Assembly (NCBI RefSeq): GCF_000220395.1
Contig: NW_004087068.1
Span: forward strand, 1 to 29,958
Reading direction: 5' to 3'
DNA: 29,958 bases
From: Ichthyophthirius multifiliis
Taxonomy: Eukaryota > Ciliophora > Oligohymenophorea > Hymenostomatida
A program made the position numbers and the translations under genes. Shown piece by piece: positions 22,539-29,958 of this stretch; the stretch's first letter is position 1; each line of letters starts with the position of its first letter. The notes below the pieces were generated by a model, which saw nothing but the letters and a program-made list of their open reading frames with translations, was not told the origin of the DNA and ran no database searches.

Positions 22539-23831
22539 ATGAAAGATTTATTAAAAAATACAGGAAACGAATTTGAAATAAAAAAGTGAGAAAAAATGAT
22601 TAATAGTACTTAAAATTTCAACTTTTTAAATCTTTATATAGACATAAAGGTTATAAAAGCTAAAATAAATATAGTAAGTATCTGAATTCAGTAATTAAAA
22701 ATTAAACTACGGTAAAAATAAATATATTAACTTTAGTTTATAATGTTTAAATAAAAAATTAGTTCATGAAATAATTTAAGGTAGAATTTAAAAGACTATA
22801 GAAGATAATTAATTTGCTTTAGTAAGAATAAAAGCTGAGAAAAATATTTAAATAAATATACAAGATATATTCAATATGGAATTAAGTCATTTTTAAATTG
22901 CCCTCTTAGAACAGTTTTTATTCATTTAATGGAAAAATTTATGAAAAGTTGATATAATATTATTGATATGAGAGTCTTTTACAATAAACATTAAAATTTA
23001 CCATCCAAAAAGTAATAATTAACTTTTGAAAAATAAAAAAGGAATAATTAGGAAGATTTCAAAGATAAGTATTGGGATAAAAAACAAGTAAAAAATTCTA
23101 TTTTAAGACATAAAATTCTTAATAATTTTTAGTAATTTAAAAGAAGAGATATTTTTGAAATTTAACAAAAGTTTAAAAATTTAAATGAATAATTTAAACT
23201 TTTTTAAATTTAGGTTCAATAAATTAAAAAATATAAAGAAAAGTTAAATAACTAATAAAGAAAGATTTTAAATTTATTTAAAATTTAAATGAAAAAAAGG
23301 AATAAATGAATAATACAAAATTTAAATGAAAGTAGTACGTATAAAATGGAAAGTTCGGATATTAAGTTTCCAAGTAAAGTAGATATTTTAAAGGGAAATT
23401 TCATGAATAGTTTATATTATAAAGTCTATTCTTTTAAAAAAAAAAGCTTTGAAAGTAATTTTTTTTTATAAAAAAATTAATCGGAAAATGAGAATTCGTT
23501 TTATTAAATTAAAAATTAAAATCAATTAAAGAATTCGAAATTTCGTTGAAATTCTAAGTTATTAAATTTACATTAGCCAAACAAATAATGGATAAAATAT
23601 AATTAAATTATACAATGTGGTTTAATTGGAAAAGGGTATATATTCTTTCATTAATAATTGTTTGCTTGGTAGATTGTTTTATTTATAAAATCAATAGAAT
23701 TTTCTTTTTTATTATTTGTAAACTTTAAGATATTTAGTTATGAAATAACTTTTATATGGAAATTGATTAAGGGTTTAGAAATTTAGTTAGATAAGCTTTT
23801 TTAATTCTATATTTTTTTAGTATTTTTATGA
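22539..23831 (+). pseudogene. Coding-like region interrupted by in-frame TGA
   Basis: Unrecognised. It begins MKDLLKNTGNEFEIKK at 22539, with a donor GTGAGA and acceptor TATATAG joining to HKGYKSQNKYSKYLNSVIKN, and probably a 25-nt intron near 22712-22736. Then KLVHEIIQGRIQKTIEDNQF and VRIKAEKNIQINIQDIFNME, a change of frame near a T5 run at about 22892, and one long frame to 23831. That frame carries TGA at 22950, 23307 and 23547, with protein-like sequence on each side: PLRTVFIHLMEKFMKS before the first, DFKDKYWDKKQVKNSILRHK and QQFKRRDIFEIQQKFKNLNE after it, and NLNESSTYKMESSDIKFPSK after the second. The part beyond 23550 is F/L/I-rich and less convincing. Possible readings are a decayed host gene, several short exons wrongly read through, or sequence errors. 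Confidence 0.45.
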
Positions 23832-24192
23832 TTTTTTTTTTATTTTTTTTATATGTTTATCTTAGTTTATTACAAAATTTTTTTTAAAGCATTTTTATTG
23901 ATTTTAAATTATCGAAAAAATATAAAAAATAAATTTTTTAAAATGTAAATAGGTTATGGCCTTTTTCTCTCTTTTTTTTTTTTTGATTGAAAAAAAAATC
24001 TAAGAAAAAAAGAAGCATAATAAAAAGTAATATCTTAATATAATTTTGGTTCATTCATTTTATAAATAATTTATATAATAAAATAATTTCATATTTAAAT
24101 AACATATATATTATTATATAAACTTTTACAACTAACTTGAATTAAAAATTTTAAATAAACTAAATTAAAAAAAGTTAATAAAATTTTATAAA
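23832..24192. other. AT-rich spacer
   Basis: No gene seen. Around 23957 a short ATGGCCTTTTT segment resembles the start of the orphan at 9818 but stops after 11 codons. Confidence 0.5.
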
Positions 24193-25175
24193 TCAATCCA
24201 AATTCAATTTAATATTTTCTAACTTAAAAATAAGTCTATTTGCTTCTTTAAAATCATCAAAAAAAGAATAAGCCTGATTAATTCGATAAATTAAGATTTC
24301 CCATAAACCCCCCCCTCCTCCCTATTCTAATCAAAATAAATTCCTATAATATAGAAATTTTAAAACTCTTAATGAACTTTATCTTCGAGTTGTTTCTCTT
24401 TCGCAAACTATTCAGCAAATTAAAATTAATCCATATATTTTAATGTTATAAATAAGAAATAAAAACTGAATTTACAAACCTTGGAAGCTAAAAATAGTCT
24501 TTATAAACAAAATCATTGTAAGTGCAGTAAATCGGAATGTGTTTTTCGGGAAATTCTATATGTAAATGTTTCGTTGTTTCCCCGTTTTCAGTTGCGTGTA
24601 AATCACTTATTAGTTATAGGTTTTCTTTCCATATTATGGGACATGATAGGATTAATGTAACATCTATTTTTAAATATATTTATATTTTTAATCTTTCTTC
24701 GAGACTTTGTTTGGTAATATGGTATGTTTATTGCCTATTTTACCTTCATATAGGTATTAATTAGATATATATATATATATATAAATATAGATAAATATTT
24801 AGGATATTGCTATGTAGTTTTGATTCAAAGTTTATATATAGCCGTCTTCTTCGTTTTTTATTATTAATATTAGTTTTTCTATATATTACTTGTATATGTT
24901 AATAAAAGCTGAGTAATTCATTATCATGTAGTCTTCTTTAAATTTAACATCATCAATTTCTAAAAGCATGTCTTTGTTGATTTTTCCGATTTCTTTTTTT
25001 CTTGTTATATCATCACGGTTTGTTAATATTAATAAAAGGTATTTTATAGTTATTATTTAATGTTTATTTTTAGGTGTTTAGTTATTTTATAGGTTTTCTT
25101 AAGTGTTTTATGGTTTGTGTTACTTACGGAAGTGGAGAAATTCGTAATTTTATTAATCTGTTTATATCTGAAAGT
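24193..25175 (-). pseudogene. Degenerate HDHD5/CECR5-like HAD protein
   Basis: Minus-strand pieces match, in order, the HAD IIA group HDHD5/CECR5/YKR070W: DINRLIKLRISPLP (motif I region, where the family has DIDGVL), KYLLLILTNRDDITRKKEIG (motif II), VKFKEDYMIMNYSAFINIYK and QYIEKLILIIKN, then SLEERLKIQIYLKIDVTLIL, SCPIIWKENLQLISDLHATE, HIPIYCTYNDFVYKDYFQLP plus RF, and finally GGAYSFFDDFKEANRLIFKL to a TGA at 24193. The last junction is a 35-nt intron (24274-24308) in phase. Notable defects: the second catalytic Asp of DxD is Asn, the roughly 80-residue block carrying GKP and the GDNPxxDI motif III/IV is absent, and the frame slips near 25045-25060. The GGG run at 24308-24315 is part of the exon end. 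Without these motifs no phosphatase activity is expected. It may be a pseudogene, a divergent non-catalytic homologue, or damaged assembly. Confidence 0.5.
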
Positions 25176-25504
25176 ATATATAGGAGATTATAAATATAGT
25201 TTAATTGGAGTAAATTATTATATTATCTATTTATATATGAAGTTATGTAAATATTTTATTTTAATTAACCTTGTAAATAAATTAATCTTTTTTAATTTAG
25301 TATTTAAAACCTTTATATTATCAAATAATAATGTATTAATTATATGGAAGAATTTTATTTAAAATATATGAATATTTTAAATGAAAAAAAAAAAAAAAAT
25401 ATTTATTAATAAAAGTTACTAATTTTTATTAATATTAATATATTAAAATTAATAGTTCATGTTTAATATATAAAAATTTAAATTAATTTTTTTGTTTATA
25501 AACA

Positions 25505-26878
25505 ATGAATTTTTCATCATAATCAAGCATATCTTCCAAAAGCAAACAAAATAGAATCTCAAAAGTTTCAACTTCATAGACAAAAATTCATAAATCTTCT
25601 AATTCATAGACAAAATTTTAAAAATTTTAAACATTATCCACATAAAATATTGAAAATTTCGAATAAAAATTAAAGGAATAATAACATTAAATATAAATAT
25701 TAACCAAATAAAATATTGAATTAACTGAATAAATAGAAAATAATTAAAGATTGACCATCCAAAGTGAAAATATAAAAAACTTAGTAGAGAATTAATAAAA
25801 GCATATTAGTTAAATAGAAACTTTAATTTAAAATTTTTTATAAAAAAATAAAATAAATTTTCATTTTTTGTTAGAACTGGAAAATCAAAAAGAAATAAAA
25901 TCAATGGAAGATCTTTTTTTTTTAACAAATGCAATTTTAAACAAATTAGATTTTACATTGTAAGAAAAAAATAATTTAATAAAAGAAAATCAAGAAAAGA
26001 AAGCACTTTTGAATGAAAAAGAAATACAAATTTAAGATTTATATGAGGAAATGGAAGATTTAGAAAACAAAGTCGTTTTATTATTTAAAAAAGAAGAACA
26101 AAAAATAATAAATTAAGAAAAAAATGAAGAAGAAGAAGAAGAAAATGAAAATGAGGGAAGATATCAAAAAGAATATGTAATAGACGAAAAAATGTAAGAG
26201 AAAGAAATAAATAATTAAATCGAAATGGAAAATTTGAAAAAGAATAATGAATTTTTATTAGATATACTAAAAAAAATAATCTCTTTTTTTCCTTCTGTAG
26301 ATTTAAGAGAGCTTGTAGAAAAACTCATTTAAAACAGTTTTATGGTAAATTAGATTTATAAGGAAATTTCTTTTGTAGAATATGTACTTTTTTTAAGCGA
26401 ATAAGACTTAAAAAATTATTTGGGAAGAAATTTAAATGAAGATGATTGTGAAAATTTAGTTGATTTGAGAAAAAAAATTGAAGAATTTAGAATTAAATTA
26501 AAAGAATATGAAAAAAAAAAGGAACTTATTGTATAATAAATTGATTCTTTATAAGGATAAATCGAAAGAGTTTGTTTTCTTTAGGAAAAAAGACTTAATA
26601 ATATAAAAGAAAAAGAAGTTTTATAATAAAATTTTAATACTAATATTGCTTTGGAGTAAAATTAGGAAAGAAGCTTTAGTAGTAAAAAGATAGAAACAAA
26701 TATTAATAATTAGCTTTTATAAAAACATTTATTACTTAAAAGTTAAAGGCAACATTAAAATCCATTTTTATATAAAAACTAAGATAAAAATGAACTTATT
26801 TTAGAGGAAAATGAAGCTTTAGATAGTAGTGAAAATAGTTTAATTAAATTGGAAAATGAAATAAATAATTAATTGTGA
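25505..26878 (+). CDS. Coiled-coil protein, 457 residues
   Basis: Single exon: ATG at 25505, TGA at 26876-26878. The first 60 residues are S/T/K/Q-rich and basic (MNFSSQSSISSKSKQNRISK). From about 70 on it is heptad-like coiled coil: IEQKLKEQ-type segments, IQSENIKNLVENQQKHISQI, EDLENKVVLLFKKEEQKI, an EEEEEENENEG acidic run near 215, MENLKKNNEFLLDILKKI, and VDLRKKIEEFRIKLKEYEKK. A less repetitive centre (FPSVDLRELVEKLIQNSFMV, ISFVEYVLFLSEQDLKNYLG, about 265-310) could be a small folded helical element. No membrane segment or enzymatic motif is seen. Such proteins are common in ciliate basal body and cortical structures, but that is only a guess. It is followed 107 bases later by another plus-strand gene. 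Confidence 0.8.
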
Positions 26879-26985
26879 TTTTTTATATATATTTTTTTTT
26901 TATATATATATATGCAAGTTTTATTTTTATTAATCATACAAAAAGTATATAAATAATTTTTAAAAATAAAATATTTATAAAAAAT

Positions 26986-27789
26986 ATGGCCTAAAAACTT
27001 TCAGTTGGATTTCCCAAATATTTATGTTCAAGAGCAGAAGAACAATAGGAGAAAACAATTTCTTAAACAAAAATTGATTTTAATATGAAAAGAAATTATC
27101 ATTAAAATATATTTTCTTAACATTATTAGGATTCTAAAACATATTAAATGCTCAAAAATCCAAATTTAGAATAAAATTTAAATATTTTAGGACGTGATAC
27201 TGATAAAAAGAAAAATTTTTCATAAATTTATGAAGATTGTAAATCTAAAAATGGAGGAAGTTTTCATAAAAAAAATAATATTTTTGTTAATTATTTAGAT
27301 TAATGTTAAATTTCATTAAGGTAAAAACATGTTTCTTTACCTGCTTCTTTACCAAAAAATAATAAAAATACTAAAATGCTTGATTTATTTTTAGTTGATA
27401 GGAAATAAACTAATGATTTTAGTCAAAAAGTTTAAAACACTAAAAGGAAAAGTTTTTCTTTAAAAACGAAATTTTTTAGTTAGTAAATGCTATTTTTTCC
27501 GCCAATAAAACAATAGGAATAAAACTTATTTTCTAATAATATGAATAAATATTAAAATTAATAGAATTTAGATATTGGAAAAAAAAAGATTATCTAATAG
27601 TTTAATAATGAATTAAAAGAAAGTTTTAGAGGCGAATCTAAAAAATAAATTACTTCGTAAAAAACTTTGTTTGAAGAATACGATAATATTATTTTCTAAA
27701 TTAATAATTTCGAATAAAAAATGAAATAATAAAAATCAAAAAAAAAAGTATTAATTTGGAATTAATAATACTAAAAAACAAATTAATGA
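26986..27789 (+). CDS. Basic, S/K/Q-rich unrecognised protein
   Basis: Single exon of 268 codons: ATG at 26986 (MAQKLSVGFPKYLCSRAEEQ), TGA at 27787-27789, 267 residues. It is rich in K, S, N, Q and aromatic residues, with short motifs such as LNILGRDTDKKKNFSQIYED, KHVSLPASLPKNNKNTKMLD and KRKSFSLKTKFFSQQMLFFP that resemble disordered linear-motif regions with possible phosphorylation sites. The C-terminus is lysine-rich (EQKMKQQKSKKKVLIWNQ). No domain, signal or membrane segment is seen. The start is chosen because it is the first ATG and lies 107 bases after the preceding stop. The two plus-strand genes may be independent; nothing suggests co-transcription. Confidence 0.7.
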
Positions 27790-28193
27790 TTTTTTATTAA
27801 TATTAGACTAAATATTAATTAAATTATATGTATTTTAAATTTTTTATATATAAAATATAATATTAGATTTGTATTTAAGTTATTTTAATTAAATATTTGT
27901 ACATGGGTATTATTTACTATCTAACTTATTCTAATAAAATTTTTATAATAAGTATGTTTTATTTATAATTATTTAAAATTATATATATTTATTTAATTTT
28001 TAAATATTTAAACTTTAATAATAATTAATTTTATTTGTATTTTATTTTAAATAATTAATAAATATAAAAAATGTAAATATTATTATTTTTGTTTTTTTAA
28101 AAAAATTGCCTAATATATTTCTTTTTATTATATAAAAAATAAATATAATTCATCTTTATTTCCTTTTTTTATTATATATTTAAAAAAAAAAAA
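27790..28193. other. AT-rich spacer between convergent genes
   Basis: About 400 bases between the stop of the basic protein and the stop of the V-ATPase gene. It should hold both 3' ends; no polyadenylation or other signal can be singled out in so AT-rich a background. Confidence 0.6.
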
Positions 28194-28857
28194 TCATTAT
28201 GATAATATTAATGCAATAATAAGCCCATAAAGTCCTAAAGCTTCTGCAAAAATTAAAATTAAAATCATTCCAACAAAAATCTTTTCTTAAAGTGCATTAG
28301 CTCTAACACAAGCATCACCTACAATTCCAATAGCATATCCAGCTGCCTTTTTGTTTGTTTGTTGTTTTTTTTTTTTTTTATACAAAAATAAAATAATAAT
28401 TTAATATAATGAAAATTATACTAAAGAACTAAATCCACAACTTAATCCAGCTGCAAAATGAGCATATCCATCAGCATCTGTATATTTAGTTTTCGAGACT
28501 TTAAAATTAAATTAATTATTTATTTTAAATCAAATTAATACAATATATTTAATTTACTTTTCTAAATTAATATAACTGATACAATCATCCCATAAATACC
28601 TAAAATACCTGCCATAACAACAGGAATTAATGATTTCATAATAATTTAAGGTTTCCATATTCCAATTCCACTTATACCTGCACCAGCTTTAGCAGTTCCG
28701 TATGCTGCTCCGACATCTTATTTTTTTTTATTTTTTTTTTGAGGATATAATTTGTTTTTGTATCATTCTTTTTATTAATTTTACTTGCCAATACTAATGC
28801 AAGTGCAACTCCTGCATGACCGAAAAATGCGGGACTATGAGAAATAACTTCTGACAT
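28194..28857 (-). CDS. V-type ATPase 16 kDa proteolipid, subunit c
   Basis: Four exons: 28857-28785, 28716-28558, 28498-28422 and 28346-28194, with introns of 68, 59 and 75 nt and matching phases, coding for 153 residues. It forms the rotor ring of the V0 sector that carries protons into vacuoles and other acidic compartments. All family marks are present: FFGHAGVALALVLANVGAAY across TM1, GTAKAGAGISGIG, PQIIMKSLIPVVMAGILGIY with TM2, GYAHFAAGLSCGFSSLAAGY with TM3, AIGIVGDACVRANALQEKIF, and TM4 with FVGMILILIFAEALGLYG, where Glu138 is the proton-carrying residue. The length is that of subunit c in most eukaryotes (about 155). Gln is coded by TAA just before the final TGA. The ATG at 28857 matches the family's N-terminus. 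Confidence 0.97.
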
Positions 28858-29315
28858 TTTTTATATTTATTTTTTGCTATTTTTATTATTTTTTTATAGT
28901 AAATTTGTTAAATTTTTTAATTTAATTTTTTATTTATTTTGATTAAATGAGTTGTTTTAATTATTTTTTATTTATATTTTTTTCCTTTAAATTATTAATT
29001 TTTTTTTTTATCTTTTTTTGCAATATTATTATGTTTTTTTTTTTAATTATAAATCAAATCAAAATTCTCATATTTTGTAATAATTTTTATTTAATTTAAT
29101 ATTATAAATGAAATTATTTTTCTCAATATATTTATTAATCCATTTTGAAAATAAAAGTATTTTTTTTTTTATCTATTCTTACTAAATAATATAATTATAA
29201 AATTCTTATCCAAAAAACAAATTCCTTTAATAAAATATTATTAAAAAATACTAAAAATATTAGTATTATCAGTCATAATTATTAATATTTTATATTTTTT
29301 TAGTAAGTATTTAAT
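28858..29315. other. AT-rich upstream region of the V-ATPase gene
   Basis: No gene seen. It should hold the promoter of the V-ATPase c gene and the 3' end of the gene at 29316-29958, both on the minus strand. Confidence 0.55.
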
Positions 29316-29958
29316 TCAAAAATATATTAAATGTTTAATAAAATATCTGTGTTGATAATTATTAATTTTTTTTATTTATTATATTATGTATATTGTAATT
29401 ATTTTTATATTTTTAGAATTTAATTATATTATATAAATATTTATATGTATACGTGTTAATTTTAATTATAAATAAAATATAAATAATAATACTCTATTTT
29501 TTTACTTTATTATATTATCGTTTTTATTCATCTGACCTCTTAAAATTTTCGACTTTTTTGGAAAGCTTTTTTTGAGTATAAAAGTGTGTGTTTTTTTTTA
29601 AGAAATTTTACACTGTTATTTTCTAAGTTGTGATTGTTTTACTTTGAATTTATCAGGTTTTATTTTAATGTAAATATCTTCTGGCTTTATTTTAATATAA
29701 ATATCTGCTTTGAGAAAATAATTAAGTTATATTTATAATTTTTTTTTTATGTTGATAAATATTCTAAAAATAACCTATATTTATTTATTTGGAATTTCGT
29801 ATTGAAGATTATAAATGTTATATATAATAAATGATGAAAAGTATATACTTTTATTACTTATTAACAAAAAACCATCATTTATTGTTTCAAATTTAATTTG
29901 TAGAATTATTAATCTTGCAATAATTTTAAATTTTTGAGTTATTTTTTATGAAAGACAT
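29316..29958 (-). CDS. Basic unrecognised protein, at the window edge
   Basis: Minus strand, open in one frame from about 29930 to a TGA at 29316-29318. Reading from the top it goes IARLIILQIKFETINDGFLL, ISNKSIYFSSFIIYNIYNLQ, YEIPNKQIQVIFRIFINIKK, LNYFLKADIYIKIKPED, IYIKIKPDKFKVKQSQLRKQ, THTFILKKSFPKKSKILRGQ. The phrase DIYIKIKP occurs twice in tandem, coded by a duplicated 27-base unit at about 29655-29708. The last 50 codons (below about 29480) are low complexity and could be 3' non-coding. The final three bases of the window form an ATG on this strand (MSFIKNNSK); it joins the frame only if an A5 run near 29928 has one base too many. So the gene may start at the edge or continue beyond it. 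No family recognised. Confidence 0.5.
29655..29708. repeat. Two-copy 27-base tandem repeat
   Basis: Two adjacent near-identical units (GGTTTTATTTTAATGTAAAT and GGCTTTATTTTAATATAAAT, each with a further ATCTKCT-type tail). On the minus strand they code for the repeated peptide DIYIKIKP within the edge gene. Confidence 0.8.

Noticed and set aside
24300-24316. Telomeric C4A2-type repeat
   Set aside because: It is a single C8 run followed by TCCTCC inside an exon end, not a tandem CCCCAA array; no telomere is seen at either window end.
24537-24764. Plus-strand open frame starting MCFSGNSICKCF
   Set aside because: The opposite strand carries the HDHD5-like blocks (IIWKENLQLISDLHATE and others) over the same bases.
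25117-25362. Plus-strand frame starting MLLTEVEKFVILLICLYLKV
   Set aside because: Overlaps the motif I region of the HDHD5-like gene on the minus strand and is otherwise Y/I/K-rich chance sequence.
28672-28857. 61-residue protein beginning with the V-ATPase start and running into a lysine-rich tail
   Set aside because: The lysine-rich part is intron 1 of the V-ATPase gene; splicing at 28784-28717 restores the family sequence ANVGAAYGTAKAG.
1-29958. CRISPR arrays, insertion sequences, LTR or other virus-like elements
   Set aside because: No spaced direct repeats, terminal repeats, integrase, transposase or reverse transcriptase motifs were seen on either strand.

Overview
This window is nuclear DNA of a ciliate. 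Long, protein-like frames appear only if TAA and TAG are read as glutamine and TGA is the sole stop (genetic code 6). Every well-resolved gene ends in TG A, and two conserved families (V-ATPase subunit c, TIP41) translate cleanly this way, with short GT...AG introns mostly of about 45-75 nt. The extreme AT content, N/K/Q-rich proteins and axonemal genes suggest an oligohymenophorean such as Ichthyophthirius multifiliis, with Tetrahymena as second choice. The species is an inference from composition. A 383-base N run shows this is a draft scaffold.

Layout. 1-2412 is AT-rich with no gene seen. 2413-3938 (minus) holds a Q/N/K-rich membrane-anchored protein and an upstream frame that may belong to it. 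4985-5256 is a sharply bounded island of much higher GC, the strangest stretch here. 5777-9591 (plus) is a three-exon EF-hand/WD40 protein of the WDR49/EFCAB8 type. 9818-10444 (plus) is an orphan with a hydrophobic start. 10616-11840 (minus) is a seven-exon sperm-tail PG-rich (SHIPPO/ODF3-like) protein. After the gap, 13061-13774 (plus) is an unrecognised protein. 16550 to about 18960 (minus) is an NT-C2 plus coiled-coil protein. 19246-20427 (minus) is TIP41. 20720-21591 (plus) is an acidic Q-rich protein. 22539-23831 (plus) is a coding-like region broken by in-frame TGA. 24193 to about 25175 (minus) is a degenerate HDHD5/CECR5-like HAD protein. 25505-26878 and 26986-27789 (plus) are a coiled-coil protein and a basic orphan in tandem. 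28194-28857 (minus) is the V-ATPase proteolipid. 29316-29958 (minus) is an unrecognised gene reaching the window edge.

No operon is seen; genes are on both strands and unrelated in role. Shared themes are cilia or cytoskeleton (WDR49-like, PG-rich, NT-C2/coiled coil) and housekeeping (TIP41 in PP2A/TOR signalling, V-ATPase c in organelle acidification). Several genes need a one-base shift at an A run to stay open. That pattern fits homopolymer errors in the assembly better than real frameshifts, so small discontinuities should not be taken as biology without reads.
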